64,000 bases of DNA from Pedobacter frigidisoli. Lineage in GTDB: Bacteria; Bacteroidota; Bacteroidia; Sphingobacteriales; Sphingobacteriaceae. Where the stretch lies: the NCBI RefSeq assembly GCF_004331675.1, contig NZ_SJSN01000004.1:126255-190254 (forward strand), written 5' to 3'. The notes under the pieces were generated by a model, which did not search any database, had not been told where the DNA came from, and was given only the letters and a program-made list of their open reading frames with translations. The position numbers were made by a program, and so were the translations under genes. Shown one piece after another: positions 46,396-55,923 of the stretch (position 1 is the stretch's first letter; every line of letters starts with the position of its first letter).

Positions 46396-47610
46396 ATGCT
46401 CCTAGCCATCAATTATCATAAAAAAGTACGCGATTATTTTAAAAAGCAAACCAAAACCTGGAATTATTTCGCTGTCGATAAAAACAAGGAAGATCAGTTG
46501 CAGCAATTCAAAACCGAGTTATTAAAAAATACTTACAAGTTTGATGAAACTGCTGATGCCTTTATTTACGAAAAGGTAAACCTTGCTAAACAGAAATTAG
46601 GGTTAGAGCAGCTCCCCGTTACAGTCTATCAGGCTCAATATACCGATGAATTAAACGCCAACATTGTGTATTTAAATAATGAGGCGCACATCGTTTTCAG
46701 TGGTTCTATTACTAAAATTTTAAACGAACAAGAGTTATTGGCGGTGCTTTCGCATGAGTTAACGCACATTAAACTGTACACCGTGCTCGATGGCGATTTG
46801 GAAGTTGCAGACCGAATCATCACTTCAATTGCCAATAATTACGCAAGTGATGCGGCCTATTTTGAAACGGCCAGATTGTTTAGGTTATACACGGAGATCT
46901 TTTGCGATCGTGGCGCCTATTCCGTTCTCGAAAATATCGACCCAATCATCACAAGTTTGGTCAAGGCATCTACTGGACTAGAAAATGTGAATGTAGAAAG
47001 TTACTTAAAACAGGCAGACGAGATTTTATTTCAGGACAACAACTTTAAAACGATTGGAACTTCTCACCCTGAAAACTTTATTCGTGCAAAGGCTATTCAA
47101 CTTTGGCACCTTAAAAAAGAAGATTCGGAAAAAGAAATAGCGAAGATGATTGAGGGATTTATTGATATCGATCAATTGGATATTTTTAAACAGGAAGATC
47201 TTTCTCAGCTCACAAAAAAGTTTATTCAGCTATTATTGAAGCCAAAATGGTTTAAATCTACAATGGTTTTAAGTCAATCAAAACAATATTTCCCAAATTT
47301 TATAAACGATGATAACGTGTTGCTAAATGAGGAAATTATCGAAACATTGAGAAATGCACATCCAAGTATTAAGGATTATTTCAGCTATGTTTTAATGGAT
47401 TTCGCCTTGGTAGATCCAGCTTTAGAGGAAATTCCATCGGGTTGGGCTTTTCAGTTTGCAGAAGATCTTCAGTTAAAAGATGCTTACGATGAGGTGGTTA
47501 AAAAAGAACTGAAGTTTAGCGATAAAAAACTGCAACAATACAAGCAAAAAATGCTTGCGGCTTACTACGAAGTTAAGGAAAGTGATAGCGAACAAATTTA
47601 TGATGGATAA
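46396..47610 (+). CDS. M48 family metalloprotease, apparently cytoplasmic
   Basis: The product has 404 residues from ATG 46396. The zinc motif is H120-E-L-T-H124 in VLSHELTHIK, and a downstream EIFCDRGAY segment supplies the third ligand, as in M48 peptidases. There is no signal peptide and no membrane helix, unlike HtpX or Oma1 types. The frame is open to an upstream ATG at 46279, but those bases contain the previous gene's terminator and the peptide is unlike coding sequence. A TACCTTGA -7-like element about 20 bases before 46396 also supports the later start. The helicase gene follows 84 bases on. Substrates unknown. Confidence 0.85.
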   Translation: MLLAINYHKKVRDYFKKQTKTWNYFAVDKNKEDQLQQFKTELLKNTYKFDETADAFIYEKVNLAKQKLGLEQLPVTVYQAQYTDELNANIVYLNNEAHIVFSGSITKILNEQELLAVLSHELTHIKLYTVLDGDLEVADRIITSIANNYASDAAYFETARLFRLYTEIFCDRGAYSVLENIDPIITSLVKASTGLENVNVESYLKQADEILFQDNNFKTIGTSHPENFIRAKAIQLWHLKKEDSEKEIAKMIEGFIDIDQLDIFKQEDLSQLTKKFIQLLLKPKWFKSTMVLSQSKQYFPNFINDDNVLLNEEIIETLRNAHPSIKDYFSYVLMDFALVDPALEEIPSGWAFQFAEDLQLKDAYDEVVKKELKFSDKKLQQYKQKMLAAYYEVKESDSEQIYDG

Positions 47611-47694
47611 TAATTGATTCTTTGCACATCAATCCCCTATCTCAATCGATAAAACGTCCCTAATTATTTTGCCGTTACCAACAGAAACACCATT

Positions 47695-50600
47695 ATGCCA
47701 TTAGATAGAACTACTTTCAAAACCTTTTTAGATACCGCGTTTGATAGAGGACAATATGCAACGGATGATATTATTGCCTTTGCATTACCATTGTTTGAAG
47801 AAGTTTTGAGCTTTCACGAAATAAACGAAGTTGCGCCATTTCATAAGGAAAATGCACTTTTCATAACCAATAACAGATTAGATATTGATGAAAATCTCAC
47901 TCTGAAACCAAGTTATAATGCAGCAAAAATAGTCGACCTTTTTAAATCCGTTTATTCTACACAGTTTGATATTGTTCATAGAGAAACCTTGGAAGCCGAT
48001 GTTGATCAGGGCACTTACAATACCGAAAGTATGCACATTCATTTTGATCAACATAAGGATTTAGAACATCCATCATACATTTTAGGATACAATTGTTTTG
48101 AGATTCTGATTAATCATCATGATGCCCAAACTGATATATTCTGCCTTGGCTTAGTGTTGGGAAGTTTAGCCTTAAGTTTAAACCTGTATGACAAGGATGA
48201 TGTTAAAACCTTTACTAAATATCGCCAAAATCCGGTTCAGTATAACTCCAGAATACATCCGACAATTAGCGCTTTAATTAAGGAAATGACCGAGCTCGAT
48301 CGGGCTAAGAGAAGTCAGGATCTATATGATGTTATCCATAAATTAAAGTTTTATCGAGATTATGATATAGAAAAACAGATCGATTTAAGTAATGTTGCAG
48401 GCTGGGTAAATAAAGAACTTAAAGAACGAAGTCAATTCATCCTTAACAAGTTACGTAACAGATTATTTGATACCAGCAGAAGAAATCGATTGCTTTTTTA
48501 CAAGCCCAATATGCGTTTTGTAAACCTCACGGTAAGCAGTGTTCCGATGGTTTTGCATTACCAAAGTATTCGCCCCGATTTACTTTTCACTTGGAATAGT
48601 GATATTTCCGGTAAGGTAAAAGGCATGAAAGAGATTGTGCTGAACAAATATTTACGCTTCGAAGATCACAGTTATTTGCCTAGCGCACTTGATAAAATAA
48701 GGGTAGAAAGTCAACGAGATATACAGGAATATGGTTTTAGTCAACTTAAATTGGTAATTACCTTTTTAAACTGGCACAATTTAAAGGAAAATGCCAGCGA
48801 GCGTATTCAAAGTCCGTTATTGATGATTCCTGTCGAATTGAAAAAGAGCAAAAAGCTAAAGGAAGATCATTACACCATGCAGGTTCTGGATAATGCAGCG
48901 GAGGTTAATCCTGTTCTAGCAAACCAGCTTCGTGAGCTTTACGGAATTAAATTGCCCGATTTTGTTGATCTGGATGAAATGAGCATCGAGCAATTTTACC
49001 AAATCCTGAAATCACAAATCGATAGTGCTAATCAAGGCATTCAACTTCAGTATATAGAAAAACCACTCATAAAATTAATCCACAGCGTAGCCAAACAAAC
49101 CGTTGGCAATTATAAAAAGCGCTTAAGAAAAAGTTCGGGTTTAGAAAGTTACAAAAACATTGGCTACAGCTATCAAACAGAGCATTTTAAACCACTCGGA
49201 TTAGAAATTTTTAAACAAAGAGTAGAATCAAAACCGTCGTTCTTGGAATTTTTGATTAATGATGATATTAAGTTGGCATCGCAACAGCTTACTGGAAATA
49301 ACGATAATGGGAGAGAACTTTTCGAATTAACTGAAAATGCCAGTAATCCTTACAGTTGGGATTTCGATACCTGCAACATGGTTTTGGGAAATTTCAATTA
49401 TAAAAAAATGAGTTTGGTTCGCGATTACAATCATGTAATCGACAACACGGTTCAGCATGAGGTTTTCGAATCTTTATTCAGCAATCAGCCAAGGCAAATT
49501 AAGGAACATCACATCGATTTAAATAAGATTGATGATTGGAACCATGTAATAACAGCCGACCCTACTCAAACGAAAGCGATTTTACAGAGCCGAAACGGCG
49601 ATAGTTATATTATTCAAGGTCCGCCGGGAACTGGAAAAAGCCAAACCATTACCAACCTAATTGCAGATTTCTTGGCTCAGGGAAAGAATATTTTATTTGT
49701 TTGTGAGAAAAGAGCTGCGCTCGATGTAGTTTTTCATCGCCTAAAACAGAATGGTTTAGATGAGCTTTGCTGCTACATTCACGATAGCCAAGGCGATAAA
49801 CGGGAATTTATTAAAAACTTAAAAGCCACTTATGAAGATTTCATTCACCACAAAAAAGATCTTCCTTTAATAAAACAAACAAGGATCGAATTAATTAACG
49901 ACTTGAATTTACACTTGGCTGTTTTGCAACAATTTCACGAGCACCATAACGAAATTCCAGAAACTGCAGGTTTGCCTTTGCGTGAATTAATTGATCGGGT
50001 AATTGAACTTAAAAATCAGATTTTGCCGTTGCAACCCAAGCAAGAAGAGTTGCTTCCTGCGTACAAGGAATGGATTTCTTTTGGTGAAATGATTGTTGAA
50101 CTCAGTAAACAGTTAGAAGAAATTGGTGCTGAACCAGCTTTCGCAGATCATCCATTAAGTAAACTTAATGATCAAGTTTACAATCAGGAAAATCCATTAA
50201 ATTACCTCGAAAATTTAATCAAGGATTTACAATTATCACTAAATGAAATTGATAGTTTCATCCATCAAAACGACATTAGTCCTGAACATTGCACCTATTT
50301 AACTCAAATGTTGGCCGTTTCGGAAGATGCGTTATTACTCTACCCTTTTGTAGAATATAATAATATCGAACTGTTAGATCCTAGTACGGAAAAAGCCTGC
50401 AATTTTGATCGTGAGGTAAATCAATATCAGCAGCAAAAACAAAATTTGCAGCATGCAACAGCCCAAAATCAAAATTGGATCCAAAAGCTTAGCCGACAAG
50501 ACTTGACAAGTGCATTGGAACTGGCTGAGAATAACGAGGGTTCATTTTTGAGTTTTTTAAACGGTGGATGGAGAAATTTAAAAAAGCAGTTGCAGCAGAG

Positions 50601-53175
50601 TTATAATTTCAGTCAGCATCAAATTAAGCCAAGTTTTACCAGCATTTTACAACAGCTAAAAAATGAGTACGATGCGCAGAATAATTTATCGAACACTCAA
50701 AATTTACTTCAACAAAACTATCACTTAGCGGGAATCGATGATGCCATTTTAAACATCAAAACCATTAGGCAAAAGCGTGGCGATCAAGAAATCGATTACC
50801 TAATTGCGCATCCGAATGCTGCAGATTTGATCAAAAAATTAAATAAACTCTATCCTAGCCTCAACATTTTATCAGCAAAGTTAAACGAGTGTTTAGCAGA
50901 AAGCGAAAATAAATCTTTTGATGAATTGAGAGATGAACTGGAAAGTATCTTAATGAATAGCGAAAGCTTATTGGATTTGTTGCCAGCACTTAAAGATTAC
51001 AGCAAGGCATCAGAAAATGTTAAGAACTTGCTCAATAGGGTTGCTATTACGCCTGCCGAAACCGAAGCTTCGATGGCGAGCAAAACATTAAAACAATTTT
51101 ACCAGTACAATAAGGTTTTTGCAGCAACTGATATCCAGGCAATTGAGAAAGCAGTGAATCAGATTCAGAGTGGTTATAAAAAGTTATTAAAGCTTAATGC
51201 AGAACAAATACGAGCATCAATCAGGCATCGTTTTCTGGAACATATCGAGCTTGGCAACATGGCTTTAAGTCAATTAAATCCGCAGCAAAAAGCATTTAAA
51301 AAAGACTACAACGAGGGAAGAAAAATCTTGGAGAATGAGTTTAGCAAAAGCATGCGCTATAAAAGCATCAGGGAATTAAGCGCCAAGGAAAGTTGTTTAG
51401 TGCTTAAGGATATTAAACCCGTTTGGCTGATGAGTCCTTTAAGTGTGAGCGATAGTTTGCCTTTGGATATTAATTATTTCGATGTTGTAATTTTCGATGA
51501 AGCCAGTCAGATTACGCTGGAAGAGGGAATTCCGGCGCTATACAGAAGTCCGCAAACCATTATTGTTGGCGATGACAAACAAATGCCGCCCACAAACTTT
51601 TTCTCGGCAAAAGCAGAAGATCCCGATGATTTGGAAGCTTATGAAGATGACGAGGATAGCGAACTTTTAAGTACCGATGCTGATAGCTTACTGGTTCAGG
51701 GAAGTAGAAAATTAGATAGTACCATGTTGAGCTGGCATTATCGCAGCCATTACGAAACCTTGATCAGTTATAGCAACCATGCCTTTTATGAAGCTGGGCT
51801 GCTAACCATTCCCGATAAAACAGTTCATCACCAAGAAAAAGCAGTTTTAGAAGTAACACAAGCAGAAGATGCAAGCAAATATGCAGATGCACTTTTCGAT
51901 CGAAGTATCAGTTTTCACTTTCATCCAAATAGTGTTTATGAAAAAAGAAATAATCAGGATGAGGCAAACTATATCGCCAATTTAGTTAGAGAACTTTTAA
52001 AACGCGGTGTTGAGGAAAGTATTGGTATTGTGGCTTTTAGTCAGGAGCAGCAGCACACCATAGAAAATGCTTTAACGAGTTTAGCCGCTACGGATAAAGA
52101 ATTCGAATTGCTTTTGGAAGAAGCTTACAATAGAACTCAAGATGAGCAGTTTGTGGGATTAATCATCAAGAACCTTGAAAATATTCAAGGAGATGAACGT
52201 GATATCATAATCATGAGTGTTTGTTATGGTTACGATGCCCGCAAAAAAATCTTAATGAATTTTGGGCCGGTTAATAAAAAAGGTGGTGAGAAAAGGTTGA
52301 ATGTAATTTTCAGTCGTGCCAAAAAACACATGGCGGTAATTAGCAGCATCAAGTACCATAACATCACCAACGAATACAATGAGGGCGCAAATTATTTCCG
52401 TAGGTTTTTACAATATGCAGAAAGTGTAAGCACTGGCAATATGGAGATGGCGAGGGCCATACTCGATAGTTTGGTATTCAACAAAAAAGAAATTGCAGTT
52501 TCCAAAAGCTCAGTGGTGTTGAAACAAATTAAAGACGAATTATTGGCTAAAGGCTTCGAAGTGAAAGAGAATGTTGGACAAAGTACATTCAAATGTTCGC
52601 TTGCTGTTAAACTTCATCCTAATGATGACGCTTATATTTTAAGTATTTTAATTGATGATGAGGCACATTATGGAAATCAAAATCTTTTGGAACAATACTA
52701 TCAAAGACCAGCAATTTTAAAATCCTTTGGTTGGCGAACCATGCATTTGTATGCTAAAGATTGGTTGCAAAATCCGCAGAAAATGATGGAATTAATTTTA
52801 AAGCGAATCAATGAAAAACCGGTCGATCAGATTGAGGAAAACCTAGAACTGCCAACCTTTGATAAAATTTCGCCTGTTGAAAACCCAAATCAGGAGGAGG
52901 AAAATTCACCTAAGGCTGCACCAAAAAGTGAACCTATTATTGGCTATGAGCAACTTATTTTTGATCGATTGGTATATTCAGATATGGGTAGCAACAAATT
53001 TTGGGAATCTGCTACCGAAGAGTCTAAACTCATTATCAGATTTGGAAGAATTGGCACAAAAGGGCAAGTGAATATTAAAACCTTTAGTTCGCCAGAAATA
53101 GCACAAAAGGAAAGAGAAAAGCTTGTGAAAGAGAAATTAGGTAAAGGATACAAAATTCAAAACAATATTGATTAA
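47695..53175 (+). CDS. DUF4011-type SF1 helicase with kinase-like N-terminus, nuclease-like domain and WGR domain (1826 aa)
   Basis: The product has 1826 residues. Residues about 100-225 resemble a protein-kinase C-lobe: CFEIL at 134-138 (APE-like), D147-IFCLGLVLG (DxWSLG-like) and R206 in ELDRAKRS. No HRD or DFG motif is seen. DUF4011 starts near 245 (LRNRLFDTSRRNRLLFY). The SF1 core has GPPGTGKS at 642-649, FDEAS at 1267-1271, GDDKQ at 1292-1296 and QGDERD at 1498-1503. Residues about 1600-1720 look like the MTES_1575 nuclease fold, but the expected acidic residues are replaced (C1634-S-L-A and SILIDDE). A WGR domain ends the protein (about 1745-1820). Related DUF4011 helicases occur in antiphage systems. 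An M48 gene precedes it. Confidence 0.88.
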   Translation: MPLDRTTFKTFLDTAFDRGQYATDDIIAFALPLFEEVLSFHEINEVAPFHKENALFITNNRLDIDENLTLKPSYNAAKIVDLFKSVYSTQFDIVHRETLEADVDQGTYNTESMHIHFDQHKDLEHPSYILGYNCFEILINHHDAQTDIFCLGLVLGSLALSLNLYDKDDVKTFTKYRQNPVQYNSRIHPTISALIKEMTELDRAKRSQDLYDVIHKLKFYRDYDIEKQIDLSNVAGWVNKELKERSQFILNKLRNRLFDTSRRNRLLFYKPNMRFVNLTVSSVPMVLHYQSIRPDLLFTWNSDISGKVKGMKEIVLNKYLRFEDHSYLPSALDKIRVESQRDIQEYGFSQLKLVITFLNWHNLKENASERIQSPLLMIPVELKKSKKLKEDHYTMQVLDNAAEVNPVLANQLRELYGIKLPDFVDLDEMSIEQFYQILKSQIDSANQGIQLQYIEKPLIKLIHSVAKQTVGNYKKRLRKSSGLESYKNIGYSYQTEHFKPLGLEIFKQRVESKPSFLEFLINDDIKLASQQLTGNNDNGRELFELTENASNPYSWDFDTCNMVLGNFNYKKMSLVRDYNHVIDNTVQHEVFESLFSNQPRQIKEHHIDLNKIDDWNHVITADPTQTKAILQSRNGDSYIIQGPPGTGKSQTITNLIADFLAQGKNILFVCEKRAALDVVFHRLKQNGLDELCCYIHDSQGDKREFIKNLKATYEDFIHHKKDLPLIKQTRIELINDLNLHLAVLQQFHEHHNEIPETAGLPLRELIDRVIELKNQILPLQPKQEELLPAYKEWISFGEMIVELSKQLEEIGAEPAFADHPLSKLNDQVYNQENPLNYLENLIKDLQLSLNEIDSFIHQNDISPEHCTYLTQMLAVSEDALLLYPFVEYNNIELLDPSTEKACNFDREVNQYQQQKQNLQHATAQNQNWIQKLSRQDLTSALELAENNEGSFLSFLNGGWRNLKKQLQQSYNFSQHQIKPSFTSILQQLKNEYDAQNNLSNTQNLLQQNYHLAGIDDAILNIKTIRQKRGDQEIDYLIAHPNAADLIKKLNKLYPSLNILSAKLNECLAESENKSFDELRDELESILMNSESLLDLLPALKDYSKASENVKNLLNRVAITPAETEASMASKTLKQFYQYNKVFAATDIQAIEKAVNQIQSGYKKLLKLNAEQIRASIRHRFLEHIELGNMALSQLNPQQKAFKKDYNEGRKILENEFSKSMRYKSIRELSAKESCLVLKDIKPVWLMSPLSVSDSLPLDINYFDVVIFDEASQITLEEGIPALYRSPQTIIVGDDKQMPPTNFFSAKAEDPDDLEAYEDDEDSELLSTDADSLLVQGSRKLDSTMLSWHYRSHYETLISYSNHAFYEAGLLTIPDKTVHHQEKAVLEVTQAEDASKYADALFDRSISFHFHPNSVYEKRNNQDEANYIANLVRELLKRGVEESIGIVAFSQEQQHTIENALTSLAATDKEFELLLEEAYNRTQDEQFVGLIIKNLENIQGDERDIIIMSVCYGYDARKKILMNFGPVNKKGGEKRLNVIFSRAKKHMAVISSIKYHNITNEYNEGANYFRRFLQYAESVSTGNMEMARAILDSLVFNKKEIAVSKSSVVLKQIKDELLAKGFEVKENVGQSTFKCSLAVKLHPNDDAYILSILIDDEAHYGNQNLLEQYYQRPAILKSFGWRTMHLYAKDWLQNPQKMMELILKRINEKPVDQIEENLELPTFDKISPVENPNQEEENSPKAAPKSEPIIGYEQLIFDRLVYSDMGSNKFWESATEESKLIIRFGRIGTKGQVNIKTFSSPEIAQKEREKLVKEKLGKGYKIQNNID

Positions 53176-53240
53176 AAACAATCTTTAGTCATAATAATTT
53201 TCAAGGAGAATACAAATTTCCAATTCATTTGCTGCAATAC

Positions 53241-53248
53241 TATATTTG
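53241..53248 (+). promoter_or_regulatory. Bacteroidota -7 promoter element for the AraC-type gene
   Basis: TATATTTG, an exact TAnnTTTG match, ends 21 bases before the ATG at 53270, in the 94-bp gap after the helicase gene. This suggests the regulator is transcribed independently. Confidence 0.55.
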
Positions 53249-53269
53249 TTTAAACATTAAGATCATTTT

Positions 53270-53674
53270 ATGAAAATCCCTCAAAAGTTTTTTGCCCGTC
53301 AACATGAAATCGCAGCAGATTATTTAAGGGAATTAGATAAACACCTTGATGATATCGTTTCTGGCCGTGCAACAGAAATGTTCGAGGTTAGGGATTTTGC
53401 CGATTTAATACATGTTCATCCAACGCACTTAAGTAACACCATAAAATCTGCTACAGGACATTCTCCCTGTTATTTTTTTGAAGAGCGTTTAATGGAAATT
53501 TCGAAATCTATGTTGCAAAATTTGAGCACTCCAATTGCCGAAATTGCAAGAATACTTACTTACGATCCATCTAACTTCACCAAGTTTTTTAAGCATTTTG
53601 CCGGCCAAACGCCAAAACAATATCGCGAAGAATATTTCAACTCACTGGCAAATAAGGAAATTGTCACCATATAA
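53270..53674 (+). CDS. Stand-alone AraC-type HTH transcription regulator
   Basis: The product has 134 residues and consists mainly of the AraC/XylS DNA-binding domain. The first HTH is around DFADLIHVHPTHLSNTIKSA. The second is around STPIAEIARILTYDPSNFTK, with the consensus FFKHFAGQTPKQYRE end. There is no ligand-binding domain, only a short helical N-terminus. It directly precedes an SDR gene on the same strand (86 bases), a pairing seen for small AraC-type regulators that control an adjacent dehydrogenase. That gene has its own -7 element, so control rather than co-transcription is suggested. Confidence 0.9.
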   Translation: MKIPQKFFARQHEIAADYLRELDKHLDDIVSGRATEMFEVRDFADLIHVHPTHLSNTIKSATGHSPCYFFEERLMEISKSMLQNLSTPIAEIARILTYDPSNFTKFFKHFAGQTPKQYREEYFNSLANKEIVTI

Positions 53675-53733
53675 AACTTAAGGTGTCACCATTTTAACTT
53701 AACTACTCACCATTTTTACAGCCAATTTCCATT

Positions 53734-53741
53734 TAATTTTG
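53734..53741 (+). promoter_or_regulatory. Bacteroidota -7 promoter element for the SDR gene
   Basis: TAATTTTG, an exact TAnnTTTG match, ends 19 bases before the ATG at 53761. It lies in the 86-bp gap after the AraC-type regulator and is a likely target region for it. Confidence 0.5.
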
Positions 53742-53760
53742 TTAAACAAATAAATAGAAA

Positions 53761-54525
53761 ATGGAAACACAAAATAAAATTGCCTTAATAACCGGTGGTA
53801 GCCGAGGATTAGGAAAAAACGCAGCGCTGAAAATTGCTGCTAAAGGGATTGATGTCATCGTTACTTATCAATCGAAAAAAGAAGATGCAGAAAATACTGT
53901 AGAGGAAATTAAAAAACTTGGTGTAAATGCCGCAGCTTTGCAATTAGATGTATCTGATGCTACAACTTTCGACGCTTTTTTCACAGAAGTAAAATCAACA
54001 TTAAAATCTGTTTTTAATGCAGAAAAATTCGATTTCTTAATCAACAATGCAGGTACTGGTCACCATGCCTTATTTGCTGAAACAAAGGTCGAAGATTTTG
54101 ACAATTTGGTAAACATTCACTTCAAAGGCCCTTTCTTTATTACACAAAAGGCCTTGCCAATTTTAAACGATGGTGCTGGAATTGTTAATATTTCAAGTGG
54201 TTTAGCAAGATTTAGCTTACCAGGTGCTTCTGCTTACGGAGCTTTGAAAGGCGCAATGGAAGTATTAACAAAATACCAAGCTAAAGAATTAGGTGCTAAA
54301 GGCATTCGTTCAAACATTGTTGCTCCGGGCGCAATTGAAACAGATTTTAATGGTGGAGCAGTTAGAGATAACGAGCAAATGAATAAAATGATTGCCTCAC
54401 AAACTGCGCTAGGCCGTGTTGGTTTACCAGATGATATTGGCGGAGTTGTTGCCTTTTTATGTACAGAAGATGCAAGGTGGATCAATGCGCAACGCATTGA
54501 GATTTCTGGCGGTATGTTTTTGTAA
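53761..54525 (+). CDS. Short-chain dehydrogenase/reductase (SDR)
   Basis: The product has 254 residues, a classical SDR. The nucleotide-binding motif is TGGSRGLG at the N-terminus; then NNAG (INNAGTG), the catalytic Ser of NISSG, the YGALK active-site Tyr/Lys pair, and the PGAIETDF and final RIEISGGMFL segments. The Arg in SRG suggests NADPH preference. The substrate cannot be deduced. It is preceded by the small AraC-type regulator and followed by a hairpin facing the convergent NlpC/P60 gene. Confidence 0.93.
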   Translation: METQNKIALITGGSRGLGKNAALKIAAKGIDVIVTYQSKKEDAENTVEEIKKLGVNAAALQLDVSDATTFDAFFTEVKSTLKSVFNAEKFDFLINNAGTGHHALFAETKVEDFDNLVNIHFKGPFFITQKALPILNDGAGIVNISSGLARFSLPGASAYGALKGAMEVLTKYQAKELGAKGIRSNIVAPGAIETDFNGGAVRDNEQMNKMIASQTALGRVGLPDDIGGVVAFLCTEDARWINAQRIEISGGMFL

Positions 54526-54539
54526 GTTTAACTGTTAAA

Positions 54540-54580
54540 TTGAGCTTGTCGAAATTCAAAAAGTTTTTCGACAAGTTCAA
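54540..54580. terminator. 15-bp hairpin between convergent SDR and NlpC/P60 genes
   Basis: TTGAGCTTGTCGAAA (54540-54554) pairs with TTTCGACAAGTTCAA (54566-54580) with one wobble; the loop is 11 bases. It is centred in the gap of two convergent genes, so it probably terminates both. The GAGCTTGTCGAA word belongs to a type common as dispersed hairpins; a short similar stretch recurs at about 61091. Confidence 0.75.
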
Positions 54581-54588
54581 ATTACACA

Positions 54589-55785
54589 CTATTTCCCGTA
54601 CCAGCTGTGCTGATCTACCCTAGTGATTTCAGGTTGACCAATTTCTGTTAAGAATCTTCTTGCGCTAACCAAAGTTTTACTTTGATGGCTATCATAATTG
54701 GGTGCAGTTGATATAATACTATTTATCTTAACCATTCCCGCAGCTTGAATAAACTCTCCATTCCCTATGTAAATAGCAGTGTGCGAAACCCTTCCACCAT
54801 TTAAGCCTCTTCGTTTTGCTGCAGAAAAAAACATTAAATCTCCTGGTTGCAAGTTTTTAAGACATTTCTCAACACTAATCGAATCACTTTCCAAAACATC
54901 TACAGCAGCGCCAACCAAAGCTTGTTGAGAGGCATCTCTAGGAATAATAATGCCATTTAGAAAATAACTCATCTTTGTAAAACCACTACAATCTACACCT
55001 TTGGTTGAGGTTCCTCCCCATAAATAGGGTACTCCGAGTAATGTTTTAGCTGTTTCAAGAATTCTATTAGCATTAGGATTAGCTGCTTTCTCCCATTCAT
55101 TGAATATTTTTGCGTCAGCTTTTTTAATATAACCAATTCGTTTATCAGGAAAAATCACTTTGTAGAATCTTTTTTCGTCTCCAATAACTTGAAGAATATT
55201 GCCTTTAACCAAATCAGAAACTCGCATAGAGTTGGTATTTGTTTCACTAAAAGCATGACCAAAATCTTGCATGTAAATTATCCTTTTAGATTTTTTCCAT
55301 GCCTCGAAATCAGCCTTATTCATTAAACTAACCGCAGTACCATCAGTATAAGATAAATAACCATCGGGTGTTCTAACTAAATAGTAACCACCTTGTTTTT
55401 TTAATACTTGTACCGGAGTACCTAAAATCATCTGGGTAAGCATTTCTGCTGAGTTCTGTGGCGCAGAGCGATTATTACAAACCGACAGATTTGCCAGTCC
55501 ATATTCCATTCCGCTTAAGTTTTTTGATGGCAATAATGAACTAACTTTTACAAAGCCTTTTACTTCTTGCACCTGTTTATCAAAAGCATTTAAAGCATCT
55601 TGAGATGTACTTTCAATTAAAATACTATCACCTTTAATTAGAGCGTTAAAATAAACCGAACGCCTATCAGGAGCAAATTCCTTTTTTATCTGATTTGATA
55701 TGACTCTGAGTGTCGTGGTATCAATTTGTGCTTTTAATGATATTGATATTCCAAAAAACCAAAACAGAATAATTAGTTTTTTCAT
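54589..55785 (-). CDS. C40-family (NlpC/P60) peptidase with SH3-type domains
   Basis: The product has 398 residues with a signal peptide ending SLKAQ. The middle contains two SH3-like segments (GTPVQVLKKQGGYYLVRTPDGYLSYT split at about residues 115-145, and a second about 185-225). The C-terminal NlpC/P60 domain starts near TLLGVPYLWGG, with catalytic Cys in VDCSGFTKM and His in SHTAIYIGNG; the third position is in FIQAAG. These enzymes cleave gamma-D-Glu-diamino acid bonds of peptidoglycan. The N-terminal 100 residues are unassigned. Likely a periplasmic cell-wall hydrolase. Monocistronic, convergent with the SDR gene. Confidence 0.92.
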   Translation of the reverse strand: MKKLIILFWFFGISISLKAQIDTTTLRVISNQIKKEFAPDRRSVYFNALIKGDSILIESTSQDALNAFDKQVQEVKGFVKVSSLLPSKNLSGMEYGLANLSVCNNRSAPQNSAEMLTQMILGTPVQVLKKQGGYYLVRTPDGYLSYTDGTAVSLMNKADFEAWKKSKRIIYMQDFGHAFSETNTNSMRVSDLVKGNILQVIGDEKRFYKVIFPDKRIGYIKKADAKIFNEWEKAANPNANRILETAKTLLGVPYLWGGTSTKGVDCSGFTKMSYFLNGIIIPRDASQQALVGAAVDVLESDSISVEKCLKNLQPGDLMFFSAAKRRGLNGGRVSHTAIYIGNGEFIQAAGMVKINSIISTAPNYDSHQSKTLVSARRFLTEIGQPEITRVDQHSWYGK

Positions 55786-55923
55786 AATTAGCCAAAAATA
55801 CGGATTATAAGATTTCGGAAATCCCCAAACCTGTAACTAATTGCTTACCAAGCGTAATTATGTTAAATTCTAAAACGATAAAAATAAAAAAATTCATTTG
55901 TCGTTATCCATGAAAATCATCCC

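Noticed and set aside
47695..53175. Restriction-modification or phage origin for the helicase
   Set aside because: No methyltransferase, integrase or phage structural gene is nearby, and codon use looks like that of the neighbours.
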